Positions 32,814 through 41,381 are shown, counted from the stretch's first letter. The stretch: DNA of 64,000 bases from TOLSYN sp963849065 (GCA_963849065.1 CAWKFM010000005.1:124001-188000), one strand, 5' to 3'. The notes: generated from the sequence alone by a model not told the origin. Program-made: numbers and translations.

Positions 32814-34643
32814 CTAAAACGCATCGCCGCCGCCGCCGCCAAACCCTCCGCCCGAGAACCCTCCTCCGCCGTCGAAGCCGCCGCTGCCAAAGCCGGAGCC
32901 GCTCGAACTGGCCTGCGGCGCCGCCGAAAACGACTGGTACGCCGAGCTGCTGAATGTGTTCATCGCGCTGGCGAACAGCAGCGGAGTCCACAGCATCCCC
33001 GGAGTTCCATAGCCCGAGCCGACGTACCACGCGGGAGGCTCGGTGAGCAGTCCTTCAAATGCCTTCGCCCAGTGGTGCTCCACCCCGAACGCCATGGCGT
33101 AAGGCAAAAACTTTTCAAACGTGTCGGGCGGCATCCGCTTGATGCGGTCGCCATCCACCCGCGTCATAAATTCCTTGAACCCCAAACACTCCACTCGCGC
33201 GCGGGCTCCGCGCACCGTCTTGGCCGCCAGCCTGCGCCCGAACAGCGCCACAATCACAACACTCAGCACCACGCCCGCCGCCAGCACCGTAGGCGAATTG
33301 AACAGGCTGATGCGGCCCGTCATCTGCAGCCACAGAAACGGCAGCACAATCACCAGCACCCCCACCAGTGCCAGTCCCTTCGCCGAGTCCGGATCGGTCG
33401 CATACAGGTTCTTGCTGTCCAGCGCCTCCATGATCTGCTGACGGATCGAAGGCAGCGCAATGTAGAAGCGTTCCTTCAGGCTCGACAGCGTCGTCTCGGT
33501 GTCGCTTGCCCCGGAAACCATCGTGTCCAAGGGGAAGATGTTGTCGAGCACCACCAGTTCGTGCCCAGCCAGCCCCTGCCACTCCGGCCGCGGCTTCACC
33601 AGCTTCAGAACGTAATCCCGGTGCGTGATGAACAGCACCTTGTCGTTCTGCTCAATGATCTTGATGTATCCCTTCACCGCAAGATCGATGACTGTCGATG
33701 TAATGTCGCGCGCCTCAACCGCGTCTTCCAGCAGCGTCCCCGCCTCGGCCGGCGTCAGCCCCTTCGGCGGCTCATACATCGGCGCCACAGACAGCCCGGG
33801 ATCGGGATCGCGTCCCTTCCACCACCACAGCCCGAACATCACCGCCAACGCCCACACCGGCAGCAGCGCTCCCGGATTGCCCTGCACGAACCACACCGCA
33901 TTGGTGAACCATGAGGGCTGGGTCAGCACGCCCTTGGGAATGTACACGTCGATGGTGAGTCCGTTGCGCGGCCCCAGCGAATCGTTGGCCGTAAAGCTGA
34001 TGTTGCTGCCATCCACGCTGCTGCTGGCATCCCGCCCGCGCCCGCCGAACGCGCCCGTGAACGCCTGCGCCTTGATGCCCTTTCCAGCGGCAGCACCCGG
34101 CAGCGCCACAAACGCCGAAGCCTCCGCAATCGGCACCTCCCAGTCATTGCCGGTTACGTTCCAGTAAAACTCGTCGTGGTCCTTGAAGAATCGCACCGCG
34201 TTCGCGGCCTTGTAGGTGATGCGTATGGTGCGCTCGGTGTCCGTGCCTCCCGCGTAAATCCTGAGCGCCAGGAACTGGTCCACTCGTCCGTCGGAGGTCT
34301 GCTCGCTGCGGCTGCTCTGCTCATAGCGGATCTTATCGCCGTTCTCATCGGTCACCGACTCGACATTCAGCAGCAGTTTGTAGTCGGTCCCATCCGGCCC
34401 CGGATACTCCACCGGAATATAGCGATCGATGCCGTTGAAGGTCCCCTCGAACGAGGGATGAATCTCCTCTTCCACCAGCACCGAGCCGTCGTCGGCCACC
34501 GTGTAGCGCCCATCGAAGCGCGCAATCGACCACGTGCGCGCCCAGCAGCTTGAGGCCGCCAGCAGCAGCGCGGCCAGCAGCCAGCCCGCGCGCCACAGCC
34601 TTGAGTTAACAGCAGTCCAACGCATCGCCCGGTTCCGGTTCAT
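32814..34643 (-). CDS. DUF2207-type predicted membrane protein
   Basis: 609 aa. Signal peptide (WLLAALLLAASSCWA), then a large extracytoplasmic beta domain (ARFDGRYTVADDGSVLVEEEI, FNGIDRYIPVEY), three membrane helices (about 270-290, 430-445, 458-475), a cytoplasmic domain, and a Gly/Ser-rich C-terminus (GSGGFDGGGGFSGGGFGGGG). This order matches DUF2207 family proteins. Function unknown; the family is commonly found with LemA, as here. The start overlaps the LemA stop by one base (TGATG). Confidence 0.82.
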   Translation of the reverse strand: MNRNRAMRWTAVNSRLWRAGWLLAALLLAASSCWARTWSIARFDGRYTVADDGSVLVEEEIHPSFEGTFNGIDRYIPVEYPGPDGTDYKLLLNVESVTDENGDKIRYEQSSRSEQTSDGRVDQFLALRIYAGGTDTERTIRITYKAANAVRFFKDHDEFYWNVTGNDWEVPIAEASAFVALPGAAAGKGIKAQAFTGAFGGRGRDASSSVDGSNISFTANDSLGPRNGLTIDVYIPKGVLTQPSWFTNAVWFVQGNPGALLPVWALAVMFGLWWWKGRDPDPGLSVAPMYEPPKGLTPAEAGTLLEDAVEARDITSTVIDLAVKGYIKIIEQNDKVLFITHRDYVLKLVKPRPEWQGLAGHELVVLDNIFPLDTMVSGASDTETTLSSLKERFYIALPSIRQQIMEALDSKNLYATDPDSAKGLALVGVLVIVLPFLWLQMTGRISLFNSPTVLAAGVVLSVVIVALFGRRLAAKTVRGARARVECLGFKEFMTRVDGDRIKRMPPDTFEKFLPYAMAFGVEHHWAKAFEGLLTEPPAWYVGSGYGTPGMLWTPLLFASAMNTFSSSAYQSFSAAPQASSSGSGFGSGGFDGGGGFSGGGFGGGGGDAF

Positions 34644-35197
34644 CAGAACTTGACACTCGGTACGGTGCGTTCCGTCGCATCGGCAATCTCGAAGAACTGC
34701 CGCTGCTGGAAGTTGAACATTCCCGCGATGATGTTGCTGGGGAACGACTGGATCTTGGTGTTCAGGTCGCGCACCACCGCGTTGTAATAACGCCGCGAAT
34801 TCTGTAGCGCATCTTCCAACTCGGCCAGCGACTGCTGCAGCGACTGGAACTGCGTGTTGGCCTTCAGCTCGGGATAGGCTTCGGCCACCGCCAGCAGCCC
34901 GCGCAGCGCCTGCGTCAGCTGTCCCTCGGCCTGCGCCCTGTCGGCCGCCGAAGTGGCGGCCATCGCCGCCGAGCGATACTTGGCCACGTCTTCAAACGTG
35001 CTCTTTTCGTGCGTGGCGTAGCCCTTCACCGTCTCCACCAGGTTCGGAATCAGGTCATGGCGTCGCTTCAGTTGAACGTCGATATCGGACCAGGAATTGT
35101 CGGCCCGCACCCTGAGCTGCACCAGCCCGTTGTACATACCGGCCACAATCAGCCCAATCACCACAAGAATGGCAACAAATACCAGCAGCGGGATCAT
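34643..35197 (-). CDS. lemA: LemA family protein
   Basis: 184 aa. One N-terminal membrane helix (IPLLVFVAILVVIGLIVAGMY) then an antiparallel helical domain with VQLRVRADNSWSDIDVQLKRR and the conserved FNFQQRQFFEI end. Family function is unclear. It precedes the DUF2207 gene, and the two are coupled by overlap (LemA stop and DUF2207 start share one base). The ATG at 35197 has GGAAAGG spaced well; nine extra residues upstream are possible. Confidence 0.9.
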   Translation of the reverse strand: MIPLLVFVAILVVIGLIVAGMYNGLVQLRVRADNSWSDIDVQLKRRHDLIPNLVETVKGYATHEKSTFEDVAKYRSAAMAATSAADRAQAEGQLTQALRGLLAVAEAYPELKANTQFQSLQQSLAELEDALQNSRRYYNAVVRDLNTKIQSFPSNIIAGMFNFQQRQFFEIADATERTVPSVKF

Positions 35198-35311
35198 GCA
35201 AAACCTTTCCGGGGTCTCTCCCAAGCGCCTACCATCTTAACCCGCCGCATGCCGCAAGTGGAACGCACCGCCGCGCGCAGCTTCCAACCATCCAGCGAAC
35301 GAATGTCTCTG

Positions 35312-35356
35312 CGGGTGCCCGTTCAACCCTCCTTTGGCTTGGGCGGGGTAGTTGCT
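35312..35356 (+). repeat. Hairpin repeat family 1, copy I
   Basis: GGGTGCCCGTTCAACCC, loop TCCTTT, GGCTTGGGCGGGG, GTAGTTGC tail. An A-T to G-C compensatory change is present (as in copy C), with one C-C mismatch in the inner stem. Confidence 0.8.
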
Positions 35357-35588
35357 TTTGCTTTTGTTCCTGCCTGCTGCCCAACCTCCAGCGCGCTTCC
35401 TTTGCGAAGCAAAACACACACGCAGTTTTCGCCGATGCCGTGTTTTAATCCAGCCAGATGAACCCCGCACCAGCCGCCCGGCATCTATCACGAATCAGTA
35501 ATTTGTTCGCCGAACGAAATTCATCAGCTTGAAAATCAGCCCACCGCACTCGGGCCGCCCGTCGCTCCTGCGGTGCAGGGAAGCACCC

Positions 35589-36560
35589 ATGATGCATCCT
35601 TCCGACTTGCACTTGATCGCGCGCCACGGCACCCTGTGGATGTTCTTTGTCACTCTCGGAGAGCGCCTCGGGCTGCCGCTCTTCGTTACTCCGCTGCTCG
35701 TCGCCGCCGGCGCGCTGGCCGCCATGGGCAAGCTGCACTTCGGCCTCCTTTTGCTGGCCACCACCGTCGCCTGCCTCGCCGGAGACACCGCCTGGTACGA
35801 GCTCGGCCGCTGGAAGGGAATCAAACTGTTCGGCCTGCTCTGCCGCATCTCCTTACAGCCGGACTCCTGCGTGCGCCGCACCGAACTGGCCCTGTCCCGC
35901 CACACCGCAAGCTCGTTGCTCTGGGCCAAGTGGCTTCCCGGCATCGCGCATTTGGTCTTGCCCGTGGCCGGAGCGGCGGGCATCTCCCGCCCCCGCTTTC
36001 ACCTCTATAACGCTGCGGGCTCCATCGCCTGGCTGGCGGCGTTGCTGGCCGCAGGATACCTCTCCATGCTCACCATCGACTGGCTGGGAGTCTTCGCCAT
36101 CACGGCCCGCTGGGCGGTGGTGCTGGCCATAGTGGCCTCCGCGGCGCTGGCCGGCCATAGCTACTGGCAGCGCCGCCAATCTCTCCAGGCGCTGCGCATG
36201 GCGCGCATCTTGCCCGAGGAACTCCACAGCCTGCTGCTCTCCGGCCATGCGCCGGTCATCGTCGATCTCCGCCATCCCCTCGATTTCCTCGCCGCCCCGC
36301 GCACCCTGCCCCACGCCCTGCGCATCGCGCCCATTGAAATTGCCGCCCGCCGCGCCGAGCTGCCCGACAACCGCGAGATTGTCGTTTACTGCACCTGTCC
36401 CAATGAAGCCACTGCGGTGATGGTCACCCGGCAGCTGCGTCTGCTCGGCTTCAAACGTGTCCGTCCCCTCGCCGGCGGCCTGGAGGGATGGGAGAAGCTC
36501 GGCTTTCCCGTCGACCGCATCTTTGACGACCAGGGCAACCCCCTCGCCCAAGTCAGCTAA
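35589..36560 (+). CDS. DedA family membrane protein fused to rhodanese
   Basis: 323 aa. Residues 1 to about 205 form a DedA/VTT membrane domain (ARHGTLWMFFVTLGERLGLPLFV, AGDTAWYELGRWKG, SLLWAKWLPGIAHLVLP), a family active in lipid flipping and envelope homeostasis. A C-terminal rhodanese domain (about 225-315) has Cys268 in VVYCTCPNEATAV, GGLEGWEKLGFPV. Typical DedA proteins are about 200 aa; the fusion is seen in one frame. ATGs at 35589 and 35592 are both possible. A second DedA homologue without rhodanese lies at 37.7 kb. Confidence 0.88.
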   Translation: MMHPSDLHLIARHGTLWMFFVTLGERLGLPLFVTPLLVAAGALAAMGKLHFGLLLLATTVACLAGDTAWYELGRWKGIKLFGLLCRISLQPDSCVRRTELALSRHTASSLLWAKWLPGIAHLVLPVAGAAGISRPRFHLYNAAGSIAWLAALLAAGYLSMLTIDWLGVFAITARWAVVLAIVASAALAGHSYWQRRQSLQALRMARILPEELHSLLLSGHAPVIVDLRHPLDFLAAPRTLPHALRIAPIEIAARRAELPDNREIVVYCTCPNEATAVMVTRQLRLLGFKRVRPLAGGLEGWEKLGFPVDRIFDDQGNPLAQVS

Positions 36561-36568
36561 ACTCACCG

Positions 36569-36604
36569 GTGCCCCATATTTGCCTTCCTTTGGCAAATGT
36601 GGGA
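36569..36604 (+). repeat. Hairpin repeat family 1, copy J (rewritten stem)
   Basis: CCCATATTTGCC, loop TTCCTTT, GGCAAATGTGGG: the inner half of the stem has changed completely compared with the consensus (TTCAAGCC/GGCTTGAG), yet all pairs are kept, including the T-G wobble. This is strong covariation. It follows the DedA-rhodanese stop. Confidence 0.82.
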
Positions 36605-36759
36605 AAGCAGCGCCTCCCATCCCGGCACCGCATTTGCTCTTGCCTTTGCTCCTGTTCTCGAACCAATCTGGTCGGCTTCCTGACGCGCCTATTCTGCATC
36701 TAACGCTTATGAATGGAACGTTGCGGGCCTTCCCCAAAACGCTCCAGCGGGAGGTACTT

Positions 36760-36978
36760 ATGAAAGATAAGCTTTCCGTAACCCACGCAGATAATTCCTC
36801 CAAGCCTCACACCCGGCGCAATCCAGTTGACGGAGTTACCTGCTGGTCCGGACGAGCTAGCCGCTTCCAGCTTACTCACCCGCCAGCGAAGCAGGCTTGG
36901 CTGGCACATGGCAGCGGACGAGCCTTTCACCAGGCTCCTCACTGTTCACATGTTTCCTCGCGCCCCAAAGGCAGTTGA
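36760..36978 (+). CDS. Possible small protein of unknown function
   Basis: 72 aa (MKDKLSVTHADNSSK...), rich in Thr, Ser and His. GGGAGG sits six bases upstream of the ATG. The sequence is polar with no recognised fold, and its 36-base separation from the next gene would fit a small operon. It could also be a spurious ORF. Confidence 0.35.
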   Translation: MKDKLSVTHADNSSKPHTRRNPVDGVTCWSGRASRFQLTHPPAKQAWLAHGSGRAFHQAPHCSHVSSRPKGS

Positions 36979-37014
36979 GCTAGGCGCGCCGATCAGGGAA
37001 GGGAGGCGGGTAAT

Positions 37015-37368
37015 ATGCAGATCCAATTTAGCGTGAACGAAGCGCAACTTTTGGCAGACACCCTGGGTCGGCGTACGAGCGGACTGAGACACGAAATCGC
37101 CCGGACTGACGACCGCGAGTTCAAGCAGATGCTGCTACAGAAACTAGAGACTCTGACTTGCCTGCAGAGCCAGCTCGTCCCAGGAGAGGTTCAGCTCAGT
37201 CCCAAGACAGGCGGTGCTCTGGCTGAAGTGCTCGATCAGGCGGAGCATGCTCTTTACTTCGAGATCGCGCGGACAGATGATCGCGAGTTCAAGCACATGT
37301 TGCAGAAGAATTTGGAATGTTTGGAATGTGCGCATTCCAAGCTCACGGAAGCTCACGCAGCTGCATGA
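37015..37368 (+). CDS. Small helical protein with internal duplication
   Basis: 117 aa, not recognised. Two tandem helical units share EIARTDDREFK exactly (residues 27-37 and 83-93), preceded by helices LLADTLGRRTSGLRH and ALAEVLDQAEHALYF, and followed by LQKLETLTCLQSQL and LQKNLECLECAHSKL. The pattern is that of a duplicated small coiled-coil or helical hairpin. GGGAGGCGGG lies upstream of the start. Located between two DedA genes; no function can be named. Confidence 0.75.
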   Translation: MQIQFSVNEAQLLADTLGRRTSGLRHEIARTDDREFKQMLLQKLETLTCLQSQLVPGEVQLSPKTGGALAEVLDQAEHALYFEIARTDDREFKHMLQKNLECLECAHSKLTEAHAAA

Positions 37369-37679
37369 CGCTGACGCTCGGAGGCAAAACGGAGAGATTT
37401 GCAATAAGCGACTCGTGTGCGGGCCGTGAGGCTGTTCTGTGGCTTGGATCGCTTCCGGCAGCCTGCGAATGTTGCCATTCAATCCAGCTAAGAGGGTAGT
37501 AAGTAACAATATCGCCGCCCTCAGTGGCAACCCCGGCGACCCCAGCCCTATTTCCCGGTACACTAGACAGAGTAGGGACGCAGCTTTCGCAGAAGCGTTT
37601 GGCCCTCCGCAAAGTCAGTGCGTCCCTTCCGTGCGTGGGCCGTTCCCTGTCTGAGCGGGCCGTAGGAGAAGTCATTCTG
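37369..37679. other. Intergenic region before the second DedA gene (311 b)
   Basis: No gene with coding character is seen. The gap holds no family 1 or 2 repeat. A promoter for the second dedA gene is expected but not located. Confidence 0.5.
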
Positions 37680-38321
37680 ATGATGTTGTTGTCGCCGGCG
37701 GATACAACCTTACTGGCCCGCCACGGTGCGCTGTGGATGTTCCTGGTCACCCTGGGCGAGCGCCTCGGGCTGCCGGTCTTTATCTCTCCGCTGCTGCTGG
37801 CCGCAGGAGCCATGGTGGCCGTCAACCCCGTGCAATTCTGGCTGGTCCTGTTTGCCACCGCCGTCCCTTGCCTGCTGGGCGACGCCATGTGGTACGAACT
37901 CGGCCGCTGGAAGGGCCGCTCCGTCATCGCCGCCATGTGCCGCATCTCCTTCGTCCCCGATGCATTGGAAGACAAAGCCTATGCCGGCCTGGACCGCTTC
38001 CGCGGCGTCACCCTGCTCTGGGCCAAGTGGATCCCGGGCGTCGCGCACCTCGCGCCGCCTCTGGCCGGAGCCGCGCACCTGCCCCGCTCCCGCTTCCATC
38101 TCTACAACAGCATCGGCTCGCTCCTCTGGATTCTCGTGATGCTGCTCGCCGGAGTCCTCTCCCTGCGCGCCTTCGACTGGATGGCGATCTTTACCCGCTC
38201 GGCCAAATGGTCGCTCAGCATCATTGCCGCAGGCTCGGTCGTGATGGGACTCTACGGCTGGCTCCACCGCAAGCGCGCCCGCGCCCGCCACGCCGCCGAA
38301 CAAGTCGCCGAAGCGAGCTGA
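37680..38321 (+). CDS. DedA family membrane protein
   Basis: 213 aa. Clear paralogue of the first DedA domain (ARHGALWMFLVTLGERLGLPVFISPLLLAAGAM; GDAMWYELGRWKG; LLWAKWIPGVAHLAPPLAGAA). It lacks the rhodanese part; the C-terminus ends in a basic tail (HRKRARARHAAEQVAEAS). ATGs at 37680 and 37683. AGGAGA lies 12 bases upstream, slightly far. Function by family: inner-membrane lipid transport or homeostasis. Confidence 0.88.
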   Translation: MMLLSPADTTLLARHGALWMFLVTLGERLGLPVFISPLLLAAGAMVAVNPVQFWLVLFATAVPCLLGDAMWYELGRWKGRSVIAAMCRISFVPDALEDKAYAGLDRFRGVTLLWAKWIPGVAHLAPPLAGAAHLPRSRFHLYNSIGSLLWILVMLLAGVLSLRAFDWMAIFTRSAKWSLSIIAAGSVVMGLYGWLHRKRARARHAAEQVAEAS

Positions 38322-38433
38322 CGCTAACCTTTCACCTTTGTTATTGCCTCTGTCCCCAACCTTGCGCAACAGTTGGCAACCCAGTTACCTTTCTCTTTCC
38401 AACGATTACCTGTTTCGTTAATGTTTATCCAGA

Positions 38434-38457
38434 ATTTGCATAGTATTCTGTGCAAAT
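38434..38457. promoter_or_regulatory. Operator-like palindrome upstream of aroG
   Basis: Perfect inverted repeat ATTTGCA-N10-TGCAAAT, centred about 162 bases upstream of the DAHP synthase start. The spacer TAGTATTCTG contains a -10-like TAGTAT. A dimeric regulator could bind here. Only the symmetry is seen; the regulator is unknown. Confidence 0.5.
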
Positions 38458-38607
38458 CGCGCTCACAAAACTTGCAGCGCAGCGCAATCCCCTTTAGGCT
38501 CGTTCTATACCTGCAGAGTGTGAGATTGCCGGGCGACCGGGGGAAGGTGAGCATCGCTGCGGGCGCGAAGCAAATTCGCGGCGCGATGCACAGATCGACA
38601 ATTGTCT

Positions 38608-39660
38608 ATGTTTCACGCAACCGATGACCTCAGAATCAAATGGACCAAGGTAGTCCTGCCTCCGGTGTTCCTGGAGGAAGAGATGCCGATGACCGACGCG
38701 GCATCGTCCACCGTCTTTGAAGCCCGCCAAGCCATCTGTAACGTGCTGGCCGGAAGCGACAAGCGCTTAGTTGTCGTTGTCGGCCCCTGCTCCATCCATG
38801 ACACCAAGGCCGCGCGCGAATACGCCACCAAGCTCAAAGCCGTGGCCGACGAGTTCAGCAACGAGCTCATCGTCGTCATGCGCGTGTACTTCGAAAAGCC
38901 CCGCACCACCATCGGATGGAAGGGTCTCATCAACGACCCCTATCTTGACCAGTCCTACAAAATCAACGACGGCCTGCGCCTGGCGCGGCGTCTCCTGCTC
39001 GACCTGGCCGAGATGGGCATGCCCGCCGGCACCGAGTTCCTGGACATGATCTCGCCCCAGTATGTGGCGGCCCTCATCAGCTGGGGAGCCATCGGCGCGC
39101 GCACCACCGAGAGCCAGATCCATCGCCAGCTGGTCAGCGGACTCTCCTGCCCGGTGGGCTTCAAGAATGCGACCTCGGGCGACGTGCAGATTGCCATTGA
39201 AGCCATGCTCTCGGCCTCGCATCCCCACACCTTCCTCGGAGTCTCCAAGTACGGACAGTCGGCCATCCTGTTCACCAGCGGCAATCCCGATACGCACGTG
39301 ATTCTGCGCGGCGGCAGCAACCTGGTCAACTACAAGGCCGAAGCCGTGGCCGAGGTTTGCCAGCGGCTGGAGAAGAGCAAGCAGAAGCCCAGCGTGATGA
39401 TCGACTGCAGCCACGCCAACAGCCAGAAGGACCACAACCGCCAGCTCGATGTCTGCCGCGATGTGGCCTCGCAGGTGGCCGGCGGCGACAGCCGCATCAT
39501 CGGCGTCATGATCGAAAGCAGCCTGGTGGCGGGCGCGCAGAAAATGGTGGAAGGCAAAGCTCTCACCTACGGGCAGAGCATCACCGACGCCTGCATCGGA
39601 TGGGACGATACCGCCGTTCTGCTCAAGGAGCTGGCGGCCGCGGTCAACGAAGGCCGTTAA
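38608..39660 (+). CDS. DAHP synthase, class I (aroG/aroF type)
   Basis: 350 aa. Joins PEP and erythrose 4-phosphate, the first step of aromatic amino-acid synthesis. Motifs VVVGPCSIHD, VMRVYFEKPRTTIGWKG, AGTEFLDM, GVSKYGQSAILFTSGN, HVILRGG, MIDCSHANSQKD and MIESSLVAGAQ are intact, so the metal and PEP sites are kept. The ATG at 38608 is preferred over the TTG six bases earlier. It lies 27 bases before the aminotransferase gene on the same strand. Confidence 0.93.
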   Translation: MFHATDDLRIKWTKVVLPPVFLEEEMPMTDAASSTVFEARQAICNVLAGSDKRLVVVVGPCSIHDTKAAREYATKLKAVADEFSNELIVVMRVYFEKPRTTIGWKGLINDPYLDQSYKINDGLRLARRLLLDLAEMGMPAGTEFLDMISPQYVAALISWGAIGARTTESQIHRQLVSGLSCPVGFKNATSGDVQIAIEAMLSASHPHTFLGVSKYGQSAILFTSGNPDTHVILRGGSNLVNYKAEAVAEVCQRLEKSKQKPSVMIDCSHANSQKDHNRQLDVCRDVASQVAGGDSRIIGVMIESSLVAGAQKMVEGKALTYGQSITDACIGWDDTAVLLKELAAAVNEGR

Positions 39661-39687
39661 CATCGAACCAGGAAAGAGTGGGCTCGC

Positions 39688-40812
39688 GTGGAATTCATCG
39701 ACCTGAAGGCGCAGTACGCAAAGCTGCAAACGGAGATCGACCGGCGCATGCGCGCCGTGCTCGCACACGGGCAATTCATCCTGGGGCCGGAGGTGACGGA
39801 GCTGGAGTCGCGGCTGGCGGCGCGCACCGGCTCCCAGCACTGCATCGCCTGCTCCAGCGGCACGGATGCGTTGCTCATCGCGCTCATGGCGCTCGGCATT
39901 GGTGTTGGCGATGAGGTGGTCACCACTCCGTTCACCTTTGTCGCCACCGTCGAAACCATCGCCTTGCTCGGCGCCACGCCCATCTTCGTTGACATCGACC
40001 CGCGCACCTACAACCTCGATCCCGCGCTGCTCGGTGCGGCCATCACGCCGCGTACCAAGGCCATCATGGCTGTGTCGCTCTACGGCCAGTGCGCGGAGAT
40101 GGATGCCATCAACGCCACGGCCGCCGCGCGCGGCATCGCGGTGATTGAAGACGCCGCGCAGAGCTTCGGCGCCACCTACAAGGGACGTCAGTCCTGCAAC
40201 CTTTCCACCATCGGCTGCACCAGCTTCTTCCCCTCGAAGCCGCTGGGCTGCTATGGCGACGGCGGCGCCTGTTTCACCAACGACGAAGCGCTGGCGACCC
40301 GCATGAAGCAGATCCGCGTGCACGGCCAGGACCGCCGCTACCATCATCCGCTCATCGGCATCAACGGACGGCTGGACACGCTGCAGGCCGCGGTTTTACT
40401 GGCCAAACTCGATGCCTTCGATTTCGAGGTGCATGTGCGCGCGCAGCTCGGCGCCGCCTACAGCGAGCAGCTGCACAAGCTGGTCAAGACGCCCTTCGTC
40501 GAGCCACACAACACCAGCGTCTATGCGCAGTACACCATCCAGGTAGAAGACCGGGAGAACTTTGTGAAGCGGCTGCAGGCCGATGGAATTCCCACCGCGG
40601 TTCACTACCCCGTTCCGTTGCATCTGCAGCCGGCCTTTGCCAAACCCGGCTGCGGATGCGAAAGCTTCCCCCTGGCCGAGGCTGCGGCCGATCATGTCGT
40701 CAGCCTTCCCATGCATCCCTACCTCAGCGCAGAGGATCAGCAACAGGTAGTCGCCTCGGTTCGCGCCGCAGCCGCGCATGCGGAAACGACTGTTGCGCGC
40801 CCCTTCGAGTAA
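39688..40812 (+). CDS. DegT/DnrJ/EryC1/StrS aminotransferase (WbpE/WlbE-like)
   Basis: 374 aa PLP enzyme acting on a nucleotide-sugar ketone. PLP Lys184 lies in FFPSKPLGCYGDGG, which closely recalls WbpE/WlbE; also present are EDAAQSFGA and GINGRLDTLQAAVL. GTG start with AGGAAAG upstream. In the WbpE pathway this forms a 3-amino sugar on UDP. A second member of the family lies at 48.5 kb. It is placed just before the EPS leader. Confidence 0.88.
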   Translation: MEFIDLKAQYAKLQTEIDRRMRAVLAHGQFILGPEVTELESRLAARTGSQHCIACSSGTDALLIALMALGIGVGDEVVTTPFTFVATVETIALLGATPIFVDIDPRTYNLDPALLGAAITPRTKAIMAVSLYGQCAEMDAINATAAARGIAVIEDAAQSFGATYKGRQSCNLSTIGCTSFFPSKPLGCYGDGGACFTNDEALATRMKQIRVHGQDRRYHHPLIGINGRLDTLQAAVLLAKLDAFDFEVHVRAQLGAAYSEQLHKLVKTPFVEPHNTSVYAQYTIQVEDRENFVKRLQADGIPTAVHYPVPLHLQPAFAKPGCGCESFPLAEAAADHVVSLPMHPYLSAEDQQQVVASVRAAAAHAETTVARPFE

Positions 40813-41381
40813 CTCCCGCGGCTGTTCCCGATCTGGTATCCCGTGTTGCTGTCATGCCCCATTTTGCCTGGAATGCAGCAGCACGGCACTCCGTTCCCGC
40901 ATCTCAGAAAACAAAAGACAGCGAAATCGGATTCGAGTGCTAGCCAGAAACCTTAGTACTCGACCCGGAGGGAGTACTGGCGGATGCAGCTCGTTTTCAT
41001 CGAGCAGGCGGTCTTAATTCCAACCGGAAAGCAGCATGTAAGTAGCTTAAAGTTCAGCGCATTACAAATGCTGTGGCAGGATGGACCGAGGGCCACTGGG
41101 AGCCCGCTCGCGGTGGGAAGGACAACTCTAATCCGGGTTATCCAACCCAGAGTGCAACTTTCGCATCTGAACTAATAATTAAGCAGGTTGAGGTAGGCTT
41201 CGCGTTCGCGGTGAAGCGCATCCAAGGCTTCTGGGTTTAGAAGCAAGCTGTTCAAGAAGCAAGCGGTAGAAAGACGGGCCGGATCGAAGTCGCAATAAGT
41301 GCTATAAAAGTTTTAGATTCAAAAGCTTAGCAGAATTTCACGATGTCGTTGAGATGGCGGAGCTGCGTTTAAGGGAAGAAC
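40813..41381 (+). other. Long leader region before the EPS operon (569 b)
   Basis: No gene seen. Elements: inverted repeat AGTACTC-N10-GAGTACT (40955-40978); small hairpins GCATT-ACA-AATGC (41059-41071), GGGTT-ATCC-AACCC (41135-41148) and GCTTC-N8-GAAGC (41227-41244); a GCGGTAG heptamer at 41263-41269 that matches the core of the E. coli ops element bound by RfaH; a TATAAA box at about 41302. A long leader before a NusG-like gene suggests processive antitermination; the assignment is inference. Confidence 0.45.
40955..40978. promoter_or_regulatory. Inverted repeat in the EPS leader
   Basis: AGTACTC and GAGTACT are perfect inverse copies separated by 10 bases. It could be a dimer-binding site or an RNA hairpin. 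No regulator gene lies next to it. Confidence 0.4.

Noticed and set aside
5843..36604. Possible CRISPR array from the repeated 45-base unit
   Set aside because: Copies are kilobases apart in single intergenic sites, with no regular spacers and no cas genes.
38767..40347. 526-residue open frame on the minus strand
   Set aside because: Spans antisense of both the DAHP synthase and aminotransferase genes; a shadow frame.
40984..41175. 63-residue ORF in the EPS leader
   Set aside because: No ribosome-binding site or coding character; the region is better explained as a non-coding leader.
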